DNA of 64,000 bases from CAYNWT01 sp964450955 (lineage in GTDB: Bacteria > Planctomycetota > Planctomycetia > Planctomycetales > Planctomycetaceae), in NCBI GenBank assembly GCA_964450955.1, contig CAYVFI010000022.1, forward strand, positions 57,263 to 121,262, in the 5' to 3' direction. The first letter of the stretch is position 1, and every line of letters begins with the position of its first letter. The notes below the pieces were generated by a model. It was not told the origin of the DNA. It was given only the letters and a program-made list of their open reading frames with translations, and ran no database searches. This document shows positions 53,201 to 61,712 of this stretch, piece after piece. Made by a program: the position numbers and the translations under genes.

Positions 53201-54518
53201 TTTTGCCTATCGAGTTCGCGGAATGATTCTAGCCGGCGGTGTTATCGCAGTGCTCACACTGGCAGTGACATCCGCAGCCGGCTACCACCATTCTGCTTTG
53301 CGGCTGACACACTGCCTGCAGGAAACGTGGATGACAGCCATCGGGCTGGCCGTGTTGTTTGGTTTGATGGTGAGAGCCCTGGACTGGGTCACCCAATCGT
53401 TTGACAGCAGTCGCTCCCTGGCACCGGCTCCACAGAAACTGCAGCAGTTCGATCCGAACAGCGAAGAGATTCAGGAAGCAACAACGAAGCGAGAACTCGC
53501 GCACAACCACGAGCAGGTACACCGATTCCTGCAGTTCGCCACAGTCGTTACAGCTGTGCTGTGCTGCTGGGGTATCTGGCACAACGTGCTTCCTGCGTTA
53601 AATGTTGTCAACGACATTCACTTGTGGAGCATGACGAAGGAAGTGCCTGTTGTAGCCGACACCGCACAAGCCGGCGCGGCCGTGCAGGCAATCAAACAAT
53701 CCGTCCCGGTCACACTTGGTGATTTGATTCGAGCCATGATCGTATTGGTGGTGACGATTGCGGCCGCCAGAAGCCTGCCGGGCTTGCTGGATACGCTTGT
53801 ACTGATGCGACTTCCTTTGGATCGTGGTGGACGTCACGCTGTCGCCACAATTTCACGGTATCTGCTGATTACAGTCGGGATGCTACTGACCTTGAAACAA
53901 GTTGGAGTCGATTGGGCCAGCCTGCAGTGGATGGTCGCCGCGATGACGGTTGGACTTGGGTTTGGCCTGCAGGAGATCTTCGCCAACTTTGTCTCAGGCC
54001 TCATCATTCTGCTGGAACGCCCGATTCGATTGGGCGACTTTGTGACCGTTAACGGCGAGACCGGTTTCGTCACCCGCATCCAGTTCCGAGCCACAACGAT
54101 TACAGATCTGGATCGCCGCGAGTTGTTGGTTCCGAACAAGAAGTTCATCACCGACGAACTCATCAACTGGACGTTGTCTGACCCGATCACTCGCTTGGTT
54201 GTTCCTGTGGGCATTGCCTACGGCAGTGACACCAGCATGGCTCACCAGTTGCTTCTGGAAGTTGCGGCCGAGCATCCGATCGTGCTGAAGGAACCAGAAT
54301 CAACGGCCATCATGACCGCGTTCGGCGACAGCACGTTGAACTTCGAACTCCGCGTGTTCATTCCACGTCGCGACGAGTTCTCACAGATCACTCACGAACT
54401 CAACACCGCCATCGATCGCAAATTCCGCGGAGCCAACATCGAAATCGCGTTCCCTCAATGCGACATCAATGTCCGAGGCCTGGAACAGCTAGCCAACGTA
54501 GCCAAGCGAGCCGCCTAG
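50271..54518 (+). CDS. Large MscS/MscK-type mechanosensitive channel
   Basis: The 1415-residue protein starts with a signal-like segment (MRHTKWLISWLTIVVVLSAG), followed by a Pro/Glu/Thr-rich disordered region (about 60-330), a long periplasmic coiled coil (about 340-750), about ten helices and a C-terminal MscS domain: VGLGFGLQEIFANFVSGLII, ERPIRLGDFVTVNGETGFVT, ELLVPNKKFITDELINWTL. The layout matches MscK/KefA-type channels that respond to osmotic downshock. The Pro-rich insert is unusual. ATG 50271 gives the signal peptide. Confidence 0.92.
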   Translation: MRHTKWLISWLTIVVVLSAGERGIAQQRPGSFITRQPVSRVFSGRSRLLVSRRPNASLFNVTDFFDSMEMQDWEPANSSVVPASYEPVEPEPILLVVPAPMTFTEEAIRDAVPLVLPAINPGTPGRSQQPATDIAVPLLPTKPVPNENFQHLFDEAALADPLPVEPIPATPVPPPHTAPEPSSTPEPDETNGALQGENEFGPNDFNPLPERPPLPVRAVTLQTVTEPQPTDPAPAMTAEIQSDTKAPSTVEPNPFDQKQLSESLFKNDNEQDDTLEVPVVESFSDEPAFDDSSIFEEPIPTPPAVATSATEPTTGLLTEPITGPLTESVLRQQVAALEGTTSVAPEERAAAIESYNQAIDWLAASEKARFEADRIEQRAAEIPRQVADTTVALEQMKATEPAAITADNTTAAQLQGYGQKLRAAVAKLQQNRDELLSQLEQIEQRSQTAGDSKTEMLDAIELAEQFTTDKTGLQAQAAGAEAVARATMLRNQLALAGVHERTDAATVELTEVRIATVDLQLERANAQLAAVQQAVDTIQEAQAAEEAARIKAIAEQVPAELKPFADDNAVIAEQLRTLKSQLSETRAETAKAKVIHTRVGRSFDRVRKIQDRTGLNTTLGLILNHELEHLPSPRRWKRLLSGIKDQLHDLSETEFAIERRNRERDVFAANVGRMVERLAATMPERREIYEKMGREITKSHITLLNNAEATAQEYSEALTNFDGQCEQLVHTIHDFESHINKNVLWIRSNEPLGVSDFAAFSPMAMHFGDANLWVRSADSVLAAVQENLAVLAVMAFLVLVVVAFGDELRSRLKRTGDRASADDRVRLLPTWEAVAITCLLAFAWPAFLWTLGWSISNSLTSTGLALACGAALQTSAMWFGAFTLPRCICMPDGLAHRHFGWRESALAFIHQGLPKIMRWGLPIVAMVAVLSGYEHGKWSGNAGRILFIFGALGLAYYVRRALDTKTGVIAKCLSPESFAYRVRGMILAGGVIAVLTLAVTSAAGYHHSALRLTHCLQETWMTAIGLAVLFGLMVRALDWVTQSFDSSRSLAPAPQKLQQFDPNSEEIQEATTKRELAHNHEQVHRFLQFATVVTAVLCCWGIWHNVLPALNVVNDIHLWSMTKEVPVVADTAQAGAAVQAIKQSVPVTLGDLIRAMIVLVVTIAAARSLPGLLDTLVLMRLPLDRGGRHAVATISRYLLITVGMLLTLKQVGVDWASLQWMVAAMTVGLGFGLQEIFANFVSGLIILLERPIRLGDFVTVNGETGFVTRIQFRATTITDLDRRELLVPNKKFITDELINWTLSDPITRLVVPVGIAYGSDTSMAHQLLLEVAAEHPIVLKEPESTAIMTAFGDSTLNFELRVFIPRRDEFSQITHELNTAIDRKFRGANIEIAFPQCDINVRGLEQLANVAKRAA

Positions 54519-54532
54519 GAAGCGTTCGGCTT

Positions 54533-54547
54533 CACCGGTATCCGGTG
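54533..54547. terminator. Hairpin after the channel gene
   Basis: CACCGG (54533-54538), loop TAT, CCGGTG (54542-54547): a perfect 6-bp stem 15 nt after the channel stop. There is no T run, so factor-independent termination is uncertain. Confidence 0.35.
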
Positions 54548-54689
54548 GGTGGGGTGACTGAGCTCGCTTTCCGTTGGGCCGGTTGGACGATTCTTGGTAA
54601 GCGCTTGAAGAACCTGATCACGGTTTGGAAACTTTGTCTGATACTTGGATTCACCAGACAAGTTTCGGTGCCGGAAGGATCAGGACAGC

Positions 54690-56195
54690 ATGTTTCTACG
54701 CGCTACGATGTCTCTTATTGTGATGGCTGCCGCTGCGGTCACCCAACAAACGGCTGTTGGTGAGAACACTGCTGTTACTCAGGCAGAGAAGAGTCACGGC
54801 GAAGCTCTGAAGATCCCGCACGCACGAATACGGGTCAAGGTTCTGGATCCGGATGGAAACCCTGTCGAAGGGGCAGAAGTGAGGCCAACTGGATTACGCT
54901 CGCGCGTAGAACCTGGTGCTCACTGCCGGTGGGTCGAGAAGTTTCATGGCCCCGTCCAGCGAGTTAAGACCAACGCGCAGGGTATCGCGGAGTTATCCTA
55001 CCCAAAGTTCGTCACCGAAAAGCTGGAGACTGGCCAGGTCACGTGGTTGGTGGATCACGAAGACCACGTTCTGTTCTATGAAGACCGCAGTGTCGATGAC
55101 GAGCTTGCGCAGATCAAATTGAAGGACGGCTATCGAATCGCCACGACTGCTGTGAACGCAGAAACCAAGGCCGTCATTAGAACAGAACTCTACGCGTCTG
55201 TAGCCGGAGCCTGGAACAGCGAGTGGCAGGTTCGCAAGGGCGGGGTTCTGACATCGCGAGTCTTTGATCGAACGCAGGCCGCGATGCGCGTTGTCCACCT
55301 CCCGAAGGATGGGACTGCGTTGTTTAGTGACCTGATCCGAGTCAATCCCGACGAAGGGCAGAGACGAGTCTTTCTGCGAGATGTGAATTTGAAACAAGGG
55401 ACTGCGGTGCGCGGGATGCTGGATAAGACTGTTCCCCGTCCAGTGAAGAATGGCTACGTCAACGTTGAGATCGTTGTCCCCGGCTTACCACACGCGGATA
55501 GCGAATCCTGGGATGGTCTCGGAGAGGCGTGGGAATGGTCGGCCAGCACAAAAGTAGAAGCTGACGGCTCGTTTCGGTTCGATTCACTTCCTACGGGCGA
55601 CGTCGCACAAATGGTTGCGGTGTGCAATGGTTGGGTTTCAAAGCTCCCGGATGACCCAGATCTCAAAGAGAAGTTCCCGGCTCTAGTGAAGCGAGCACCT
55701 ACCCCGGGGATCCGTTGGCCGCAGCTATTCAAACTAAGTGGTCGTGTCATCAGCCCTGTGTTGCGAATGGAACAGACCGCCACATGCGAGGTGACAGTCC
55801 TTGACCCGACCGGCAAGCCTCTGCCGGACGCCATGGTCGTCGCATGGCCAAATCAAATCTTCTTTGCGTCGGGAGCCGGTATCCTGGGCAAGAACATCGG
55901 GTCTGCATTCCTTCTCCGGAAAGTTCGCGAGGGTGCCGACGTGGAGCAGATCTTCTCCGAACGTGACTCAGCCAGTATATATTTCAGGAAAACCAACACC
56001 CGGGGGATTGCGCTGCTGAAGAATCTGCCTTGGCCAGACAGCGATGGCGTTGCGGTGACGCACGACCGCTTTGAACAACCAATCGACGGCCTCAACCGGC
56101 GTGCACAAACCGTGACACTTAAGCCCGGCGAGATGACGAGGCTCACCATCAAACTTCAGCCGAAGGGAACCGAGACAATCGGCAACGGTAAGTGA
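54690..56195 (+). CDS. Exported carboxypeptidase-regulatory-like protein
   Basis: The 501-residue protein has a signal peptide (MFLRATMSLIVMAAAAV) and at least two beta-sandwich modules of the carboxypeptidase-regulatory/transthyretin type: ARIRVKVLDPDGNPVEGAEV near the start and TCEVTVLDPTGKPLPDAMVV at about 370. No catalytic residues are recognisable. ATG 54690 follows GGAAGGATCAGGA; the earlier in-frame start lacks a signal sequence. It ends 133 nt before the tRNA. Confidence 0.7.
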   Translation: MFLRATMSLIVMAAAAVTQQTAVGENTAVTQAEKSHGEALKIPHARIRVKVLDPDGNPVEGAEVRPTGLRSRVEPGAHCRWVEKFHGPVQRVKTNAQGIAELSYPKFVTEKLETGQVTWLVDHEDHVLFYEDRSVDDELAQIKLKDGYRIATTAVNAETKAVIRTELYASVAGAWNSEWQVRKGGVLTSRVFDRTQAAMRVVHLPKDGTALFSDLIRVNPDEGQRRVFLRDVNLKQGTAVRGMLDKTVPRPVKNGYVNVEIVVPGLPHADSESWDGLGEAWEWSASTKVEADGSFRFDSLPTGDVAQMVAVCNGWVSKLPDDPDLKEKFPALVKRAPTPGIRWPQLFKLSGRVISPVLRMEQTATCEVTVLDPTGKPLPDAMVVAWPNQIFFASGAGILGKNIGSAFLLRKVREGADVEQIFSERDSASIYFRKTNTRGIALLKNLPWPDSDGVAVTHDRFEQPIDGLNRRAQTVTLKPGEMTRLTIKLQPKGTETIGNGK

Positions 56196-56286
56196 GCCGC
56201 AAACTGGCCACTGGGCTGAACTGGGAACCAGCTCGGGCGCGACTGCCGGATGATCAGAGCCATGAAAAAAATCCCAATTTTCCTGC

Positions 56287-56314
56287 TCGACGGCTGGGCG
56301 GCTGCCGATATAAT
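56287..56314 (+). promoter_or_regulatory. Promoter of the initiator tRNA
   Basis: A perfect TATAAT lies at 56309-56314, with TCGACG (4 of 6 matches to TTGACA) 16 nt upstream at 56287-56292. Initiation near 56320 would place the tRNA 5' end about 9 nt downstream, as is usual for tRNA genes. Confidence 0.65.
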
Positions 56315-56328
56315 GTCCCACACAATGC

Positions 56329-56402
<74 letters not shown>

Positions 56403-56409
56403 CTTAAAG

Positions 56410-56447
56410 CCTCGGAACAGCGAAACATCGCTTTTTCGAGGTTTTTT
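56410..56447 (+). terminator. Rho-independent terminator after tRNA-fMet
   Basis: An outer CCTCG (56410-56414) / CGAGG (56437-56441) stem encloses an AGCGA/TCGCT hairpin (56419-56432) and is followed by TTTTTT. It starts 8 nt after the tRNA and clearly terminates its transcript. Confidence 0.85.
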
Positions 56448-56556
56448 CTTACCGCCGAAGCACAAATCTGTGCTACCTGCCGCGTTCGGCAGTGCGGCCT
56501 GAAGTTTCAAGAAATCCGGTAGACTACCGGATTCGGTGAAATGAAAGGCTCAACTC

Positions 56557-57831
56557 ATGCCGAACAACTCTCGTCGCGTCCCGTCCTACCGCCACCACAA
56601 GTCATCTGGGCAAGCGGTTGTGACTCTGAATGGCCGGGATATCTATCTTGGCAAGTGGAAAACGGCGGCCAGCAAAGCCGAGTACGACCGTCTGATTGCC
56701 GAGTTTCTGGCCAACGGTCGTGAACTACGCGGTACGACAGACTACACGGTAGTTGAAGTCATCAATGCCTACCGGAAGTTCGCCGAGCGATACTACCAGA
56801 AAAACGGACAGGTGACGCGGGAGTATGGCTGTATCAAAGAGGCTTTGAAGATTGTTCGCGGATTGTATGGGCGAACAATCGCGAACGAGTTTGGCCCATT
56901 GGCGTTGAAGGCTGTCCGTCAGCGGATGATCGACAACGGTTGGAGCCGCGGTTATATCAACAAGTCGATTGGCCGAATCCGTCGCTGTTTCAAGTGGGCC
57001 GTCGAGAACGAGCTAGTTCGTCCGGACATGCATCACGGCTTGATGGCTGTGTCTGGTCTGCGGAAAGGCCGCACCGCGGCACGCGAGCCAGCACCAGTAC
57101 AACCTGTCGATGATGCCACCGTGGAATCGACCCTCCCCTACTTGACGACGGTGGTGGGGGACATGATCCGCCTCCAGCGACTCACTGGGTGTCGCCCACA
57201 GGATGTCTGCAACCTGCGTCCTTGTGATATCGACATGTCGGAAGACATCTGGCTTTACCGCCCAGACACTCATAAGACCGAGCATCACAACCGAGAACGG
57301 ATTATCTCCATAGGCCCGAAAGGGCAGGACATCCTCCGGCCTTACCTCCTCCGGGAGAAAGGGTCTCATTGTTTCAGCCCCGCGGATTCCGAGAAGGCGC
57401 GCCAGACCGAACGGAGTGCCAACCGAAAGACCCCACTGTCCTGCGGTAACCAGGCTGGTAAGAACCGGAAGCGAAAACCAAAGCGGACTGCAGGCGAGTG
57501 CTACGCCACTGACAGCTACCGCCGGGCAATTCACAGAGCGTGTGACCTAGCCTTCCCCCCACCGGAGCCGCTTTGTCGTCTGGACGGTGAGGGGGTTAAA
57601 GCTTGGCGCGAACGTCTCACCAAAGAGCAGCGTGAGGAGTTGAAACAATGGCAATCAAACCATCGGTGGAGCCCGAACAGGATCCGGCACTCAGCCGGAA
57701 CAGAGATTCGGAAGCGGTTCGGGCTCGAAGCCGCCCAAGTCGTCTTGGGACACGCATCGGCTGATGTCACTCAAGTCTACGCAGAACGGGATCTGCAGAA
57801 GGCTATGGAAATCATGCGGCAAGTTGGTTGA
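56557..57831 (+). CDS. Tyrosine recombinase/integrase
   Basis: The 424-residue protein has an N-terminal DNA-binding/SAM-like part (KSSGQAVVTLNGRDIYLGKW, typical of planctomycete integrases), then a catalytic domain: Arg213 in LTGCRPQDVCNLRPCDIDM, box II NRIRHSAGTEIRKRFG, LGHASADVTQVYAERD with the His and nucleophilic Tyr. The first box II His is Asn here. It lies 155 nt downstream of tRNA-fMet in the same direction, the classic arrangement for an island integrated at a tRNA 3' end. Confidence 0.92.
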   Translation: MPNNSRRVPSYRHHKSSGQAVVTLNGRDIYLGKWKTAASKAEYDRLIAEFLANGRELRGTTDYTVVEVINAYRKFAERYYQKNGQVTREYGCIKEALKIVRGLYGRTIANEFGPLALKAVRQRMIDNGWSRGYINKSIGRIRRCFKWAVENELVRPDMHHGLMAVSGLRKGRTAAREPAPVQPVDDATVESTLPYLTTVVGDMIRLQRLTGCRPQDVCNLRPCDIDMSEDIWLYRPDTHKTEHHNRERIISIGPKGQDILRPYLLREKGSHCFSPADSEKARQTERSANRKTPLSCGNQAGKNRKRKPKRTAGECYATDSYRRAIHRACDLAFPPPEPLCRLDGEGVKAWRERLTKEQREELKQWQSNHRWSPNRIRHSAGTEIRKRFGLEAAQVVLGHASADVTQVYAERDLQKAMEIMRQVG

Positions 57832-57850
57832 CCTGGACCTTGGCCGGACG

Positions 57851-57881
57851 TCAGAGCGTTGGGATACGTCCAACGCTCTGA
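57851..57881 (+). terminator. 12-bp hairpin after the integrase
   Basis: TCAGAGCGTTGG and CCAACGCTCTGA pair perfectly around a 7-nt loop, 20 nt after the integrase stop. There is no following T tract, but stem strength and position suggest a transcript end. Confidence 0.5.
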
Positions 57882-58054
57882 TGCCTCTGGTTCCACGATC
57901 CGGACAAAGACGCGCAGGTTATCGCTCCGTAGCTGGGAAGCCCCCGGCCAACTCGCAACGCACCAGCCGGCCCGCTGGTTTTAGCTCCGGGACCTTTACC
58001 GCTGCAGACTTGTTCGTCACACCGTTCCGGCACCGAAACACTGAACACGAACTA

Positions 58055-58088
58055 TACAAAACCGGACATTGTCCGGTCGTTTTTGTAC
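58055..58088. terminator. Terminator-like hairpin with GGACATTGTCC core
   Basis: TACAAAA, then ACCGGAC-ATT-GTCCGGT (7-bp stem), then CGTTTTTGTA: a strong hairpin flanked by A and T runs, suitable as a bidirectional factor-independent terminator. The core palindrome recurs elsewhere in the island. Confidence 0.6.
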
Positions 58089-58726
58089 ACTGTCGGACAA
58101 CTTCAAGTCTCGTGTGGCTCAACCATGTTCGACGGTCGGAACTTACGCATTACCCAGTCTCGGTGGATCTGCAGCGACTCCCGAACCGGCATCATGTATG
58201 GGGTAGATGTCAATTCTGGACCACGGCCGGAAACTGATTCCTGTTTGGATCCTGTGAGCGTGGGAACCGGACAAGCCATTTTCGTGCGGAAAGGAGGAGT
58301 CATAGCCAGTGACCTGCGTCGAGTAGACTCTTCTGCCGTGACACTGAACATGGAGTCAGCGGACATTGTCCGGTGTCACCTGTTCAGGCGACGTCCGACG
58401 CGAGCAATGGTGTCGATCCAAGAACCAGACAATGTCCGTGTCATTCAACGGGGCCAGAGACCAGTATCTGTACCGTGGTCGGAAATCGAACCAGACCCCC
58501 ACCCCCGCTTGGGTCCCATAAGCGTGAGTATCTCTCTGGAACGCCGGCATGAAAATCGTGTCAAGATAGGCAATCGTTATCCGGCGAGATTGGTCGTCTC
58601 GCTCTGGTGTTAGAGTTGTGGGTCTCCGCTGTGTCGTGGTTAGCGGTTCAACGGACCGGGTTCCAAAATAGACGAGATCGTCATTGCCTGGCTCTACTTA
58701 CATTGCCTCGAACTGAAGCTAACTGC

Positions 58727-59278
58727 GTGAGTGTCCAAGATCGCCCATCACTCAATTCGATTCCAACTGAAGCTCGACTTCTGGACGGGTATCAGGCATA
58801 CGCGGTGGACTACGAGGGCAATGTCTGGTCCTGTAAGCGTCGAGGTGGTCGTGGGTTTGCGAAGGAATGGCGGAAGCTGAAACCGATCGTTGTTCAAGGG
58901 CATCTGGCCGTGCAACTTTCTAAACCGGCTCAGAAGGTTCTGATCGCGGAACTGGTCCTGGTTCACTTTGGTTCTCCGCGGCCGAGTGACGAAGCGGTGA
59001 TCCGCTTTCGCGAGGGACCACTCAACTGTGCTTTCGATGCCCTTAGCTGGGATCAACCGACTGACGACGAGGCTCACCTGCAAATCAAACTGCGACTGCG
59101 TCAGAACATCAACAATTACATCAAACAGCATGCGCCGAACGCTCAGCGTGAATGGCACCAGCGGGCGAATAAACATGCCGGGATTCGTTCGCAGACTGCG
59201 GACGATGTTACTGAGGTTCAGTTGCTTCTTAAGTTTGCATATCTTTGTGACAGGCTGGGGCAAGGCAAAGACCTTTGA
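58727..59278 (+). CDS. NUMOD4-like protein, possible HNH-associated
   Basis: The 183-residue product begins near GTG 58727; the longer open frame upstream has no family signature. YQAYAVDYEGNVWSCKR, WRKLKPIVVQGHLAVQLS and LIAELVLVHFGSPRPSDEAV resemble the NUMOD4 and AVL-HNH layout of homing-type nucleases, but the catalytic His-Asn-His is not clearly present (ending LNCAFDALSW). It could be a DNA-binding remnant of such an enzyme. It lies in the island behind the integrase. Confidence 0.6.
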   Translation: MSVQDRPSLNSIPTEARLLDGYQAYAVDYEGNVWSCKRRGGRGFAKEWRKLKPIVVQGHLAVQLSKPAQKVLIAELVLVHFGSPRPSDEAVIRFREGPLNCAFDALSWDQPTDDEAHLQIKLRLRQNINNYIKQHAPNAQREWHQRANKHAGIRSQTADDVTEVQLLLKFAYLCDRLGQGKDL

Positions 59279-59386
59279 TAGTGGCCATCGGCCCACATTA
59301 GAGAGTATTGAATGCCGTTCGGGTGGCGCGACAAGCAGTCGTCTGACCACTGCAAAGCTCCGGCGGCGAGAACCAGGAGAACTCCA

Positions 59387-59950
59387 GTGACAGACGCCCA
59401 AGCCAATGTGAAGTACGAGATTCTCGACGGACACCCGTCATTTACGGTCATCCCGATAGAGGATTTTCGAGGCCTCCTCTACAGAGTCAAAATGACCGAG
59501 GCCGATCTACGACTCGCGCCGCAATTTATCTGCAACGAATCCAACGATCCTGTCCACGCCGTTCTCCTGACGACGGATTTCAACTCGCTCCAATACGGCC
59601 AGAACACGCCTGACCCAAGCAGTCTCTTCTACCTCACTTGCGAGCGGAAAGGTGCCTCTGCACGGGCGCTACCGATGTTCCCTGACAGAGGGCTCACGGT
59701 ACTGGAAGGGTCGACCATGGCACGAGACGAGACAGCTACAGTGGGATCCACTGCCCAGGTTCTACGCCGCAAACTCGTGGAGGACGGCGTAGTCACATTC
59801 GACACTGGCAAGCAGCAATACACATTCCAACGCAACTATCATTTCGATACTCCATCTCAGGCGGCCAAAGTTATTGCTGGTTACTCCACGGCGGAGACTA
59901 CCGATTGGAGAGATCTGGATGGTAGGAGTCTCCAAGATCACGGTCTTTAA
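59387..59950 (+). CDS. DUF4357 domain protein
   Basis: The C-terminal half (EGSTMARDETATVGSTAQVL, then YHFDTPSQAAKVIAGYST and WRDLDGRSL) matches DUF4357, a domain usually fused to GIY-YIG or restriction-type nucleases. No nuclease domain is fused here; the N-terminal 80 residues are a separate beta-rich part. GTG 59387 is preceded by AGGAGAA; ATG 59312 is an alternative. It is 108 nt after the NUMOD4-like gene. Confidence 0.65.
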   Translation: MTDAQANVKYEILDGHPSFTVIPIEDFRGLLYRVKMTEADLRLAPQFICNESNDPVHAVLLTTDFNSLQYGQNTPDPSSLFYLTCERKGASARALPMFPDRGLTVLEGSTMARDETATVGSTAQVLRRKLVEDGVVTFDTGKQQYTFQRNYHFDTPSQAAKVIAGYSTAETTDWRDLDGRSLQDHGL

Positions 59951-60056
59951 TCAAAAGTAGCTGACAGAGACTTGGCACCTCTCGCCTTCTTTGGCAGTGA
60001 GTGCCCGGTGCGACCCTCACAGCTTCTTCGCAATATTCGTCAGCAGGCGAACACCA

Positions 60057-61028
60057 TCAATTGTCGCCTGAGCCAGCTTCAGTTAATGGTTCTATCTGAG
60101 CCGACTTCTTCCAGCCCATGACTGCGTCGTCCACAAGAATCACTTGGAGTCGATATTTAGTGACGTGTCCATGGTGTTCGCGATAGGCACCAAAGGGGCC
60201 GTAGTTCCAGACTTCGCGCTGAGCAGCAGTGTCGTACTCGTTGAAGTCCCAATCCTCCGTTTGCGGCAAGAGCTTACCGGGTCCGAACACGCAGATTCCA
60301 TCTGGTTGCCCTATCAGATCACTGATGTCTGCACTCGCCATGCCCCGTCTAAGCTCGACTGCCTCAAGATCAACATCGGCAAGCGTTCTGCTTGTCACCA
60401 TATAGGTGATGACGCTTCCGAAGAACGCTCCAACAGTGATCAGGCCCAAGTAACCGAGGACACCTTGACCTTCAGTGGGCTTACCGACACCAGTGGTTAA
60501 GGACTCGCTCATTCCAACTTCGTTCCGACGATTTGAGACTTGCCCATCGTCGTCAGGCGAGCTGGTTCGCTCTGACTCAAGTTCGCGACTGCTTTCCAGG
60601 GCGCTCCTGAGCATGCGGGTGAGTGGATCATCTTCGCTATCGGCTCTCGCCGCATCCTCGCTGGTACTTGCTAGTCTCTCACCATCACGATCGGTTCCAG
60701 AAGACTGAAGAACAAACGCGATGACAATAATGATCGCAGCAAGACTCACGGAACCAGCGAGCAATTGAGGCCACCGGATCACTAAGCCGTTACTCGTCCA
60801 TGGTGCACTCTTGGCACCTCGTTTGCGTGGAACATCTCGCTTGCCACGAAACAAAGAAGCTAGCAGGTTTACCAAGCCAAGAACCGAGAACCATGCACAC
60901 CAGGCGACCGGGGTCAGAATGAGTCCAACCAGTATCCCCTGTCCGGTGACAAGAGCACCGGCAACAGTCAGGCCGGTGATGACGGACATTGCGAGCATGT
61001 CTTTCCGCAGAAATGGGATCGGTCTCAT
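60057..61028 (-). CDS. Hypothetical membrane protein
   Basis: The 323-residue protein has four predicted membrane helices (about 12-34, 38-60, 88-110, 190-212). A Ser/Glu/Arg-rich segment lies between helices 3 and 4. A C-terminal globular part (ADISDLIGQPDGICVFGPGK, VWNYGPFGAYREHHG, KYRLQVILVDDAVMGWKK) has an SmpA/BamE-like cadence, but the relation is not certain. Function is unknown; it lies in the island, opposite in direction to the DUF4357 gene. Confidence 0.55.
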   Translation of the reverse strand: MRPIPFLRKDMLAMSVITGLTVAGALVTGQGILVGLILTPVAWCAWFSVLGLVNLLASLFRGKRDVPRKRGAKSAPWTSNGLVIRWPQLLAGSVSLAAIIIVIAFVLQSSGTDRDGERLASTSEDAARADSEDDPLTRMLRSALESSRELESERTSSPDDDGQVSNRRNEVGMSESLTTGVGKPTEGQGVLGYLGLITVGAFFGSVITYMVTSRTLADVDLEAVELRRGMASADISDLIGQPDGICVFGPGKLLPQTEDWDFNEYDTAAQREVWNYGPFGAYREHHGHVTKYRLQVILVDDAVMGWKKSAQIEPLTEAGSGDN

Positions 61029-61708
61029 GTTCTATCCTTTGCCGCGGTTCCTGGACTAAGCCTCGGCTTGTGTTGAACATTCAACCGACAAGCCAACTGA
61101 TTGAATCCCGTATTGAAAAGAGGAGCGCCGAAACCAAGCATGCTCCTGGAACCCCCGCCAAAGGGGCGCATGAAACAGAACCCAGCCCGACGCCCCCGTA
61201 CGGGGACGCGGTGCTAAGTTGCTGCCTTCATGCATGAGCCTTGCGGCTCGATTTGGCGGTTTTTCCAGGAAGCAGAAACCCAACGCTATCGCGTCAATCA
61301 AGTTGTCTTGCGATCGCAACGTGATGTTGCGCCTTTGATTTATCTCCTAATCATTGTCACGTGCAGCCGACCATTGGCCTGTGCCGACAATCGACCAGTT
61401 AACAAAATAGCAATCGGTGACCTCTCTAGCCATTCGTACCTCGAAGACGGACCGAATTCAGGGCCAGCGATAGCCCGCGAGTGAACGACATTGGAATGGC
61501 GTAGCCGTGAGACGCTCGAGGAGCGGCGAACAAGAATCAGCATTCTTCGACCAAGGCCGAGAATTGCACGCTCAAGGCGATGGTTCATCGCATGGGAACT
61601 ACCGGCCGAGATTCAGCCCGTTGTGCCTGGACAATTTGGGCGACTGCTCTCAGCCGGAACCTACTCTGTTGTTGTCACAGGAAAGGCCCGCGACCAGACG
61701 TCGGCTGG
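61029..61708. other. Gap without an intact gene
   Basis: 680 bases upstream of the membrane protein gene carry no intact gene. A palindrome CCCCGTACGGGG lies near 61194-61205 and a GAGCC-TTGC-GGCTC hairpin near 61237-61250. On the + strand from about 61230 a frame that looks partly coding is broken by TGA (see next entry). Confidence 0.5.
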
Positions 61709-61712
61709 CTAG
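61338..61712 (+). pseudogene. Possible degraded exported-protein gene
   Basis: A signal-peptide-like stretch (LIYLLIIVTCSRPLACADN) is followed by IGDLSSHSYLEDGPNSGPAI, a TGA at 61482-61484, and in the same frame WFIAWELPAEIQPVVPGQFG and AGTYSVVVTGKARDQ before a TAG at 61710-61712. The parts look like pieces of one beta-rich secreted protein, but no family is recognised and the middle is Arg-rich. Low confidence. Confidence 0.25.

Larger units (their letters stand above)
57832..58726. other. Gene-poor gap with hairpins and palindromes
   Basis: About 900 bases without a convincing gene; open frames here have no family features. It holds a perfect 12-bp hairpin after the integrase (TCAGAGCGTTGG 57851-57862 / CCAACGCTCTGA 57870-57881), a terminator-like hairpin with flanking A and T runs (58055-58088), and repeated GGACATTGTCC palindromes at 58064 and 58361 with a related site at 58428. 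Confidence 0.5.

Noticed and set aside
58083..58613. 176-residue + strand open frame after the integrase
   Set aside because: Contains the terminator-like hairpin at its start and two GGACATTGTCC palindromes; Arg/Ser/Val composition without any motif, so judged non-coding.
61482..61484. Third in-frame TGA as a selenocysteine site
   Set aside because: A short ATGGC/GTA/GCCGT hairpin follows, but the flanking sequence has no family support, no Cys-like motif and an Arg-rich middle, so decay is simpler.
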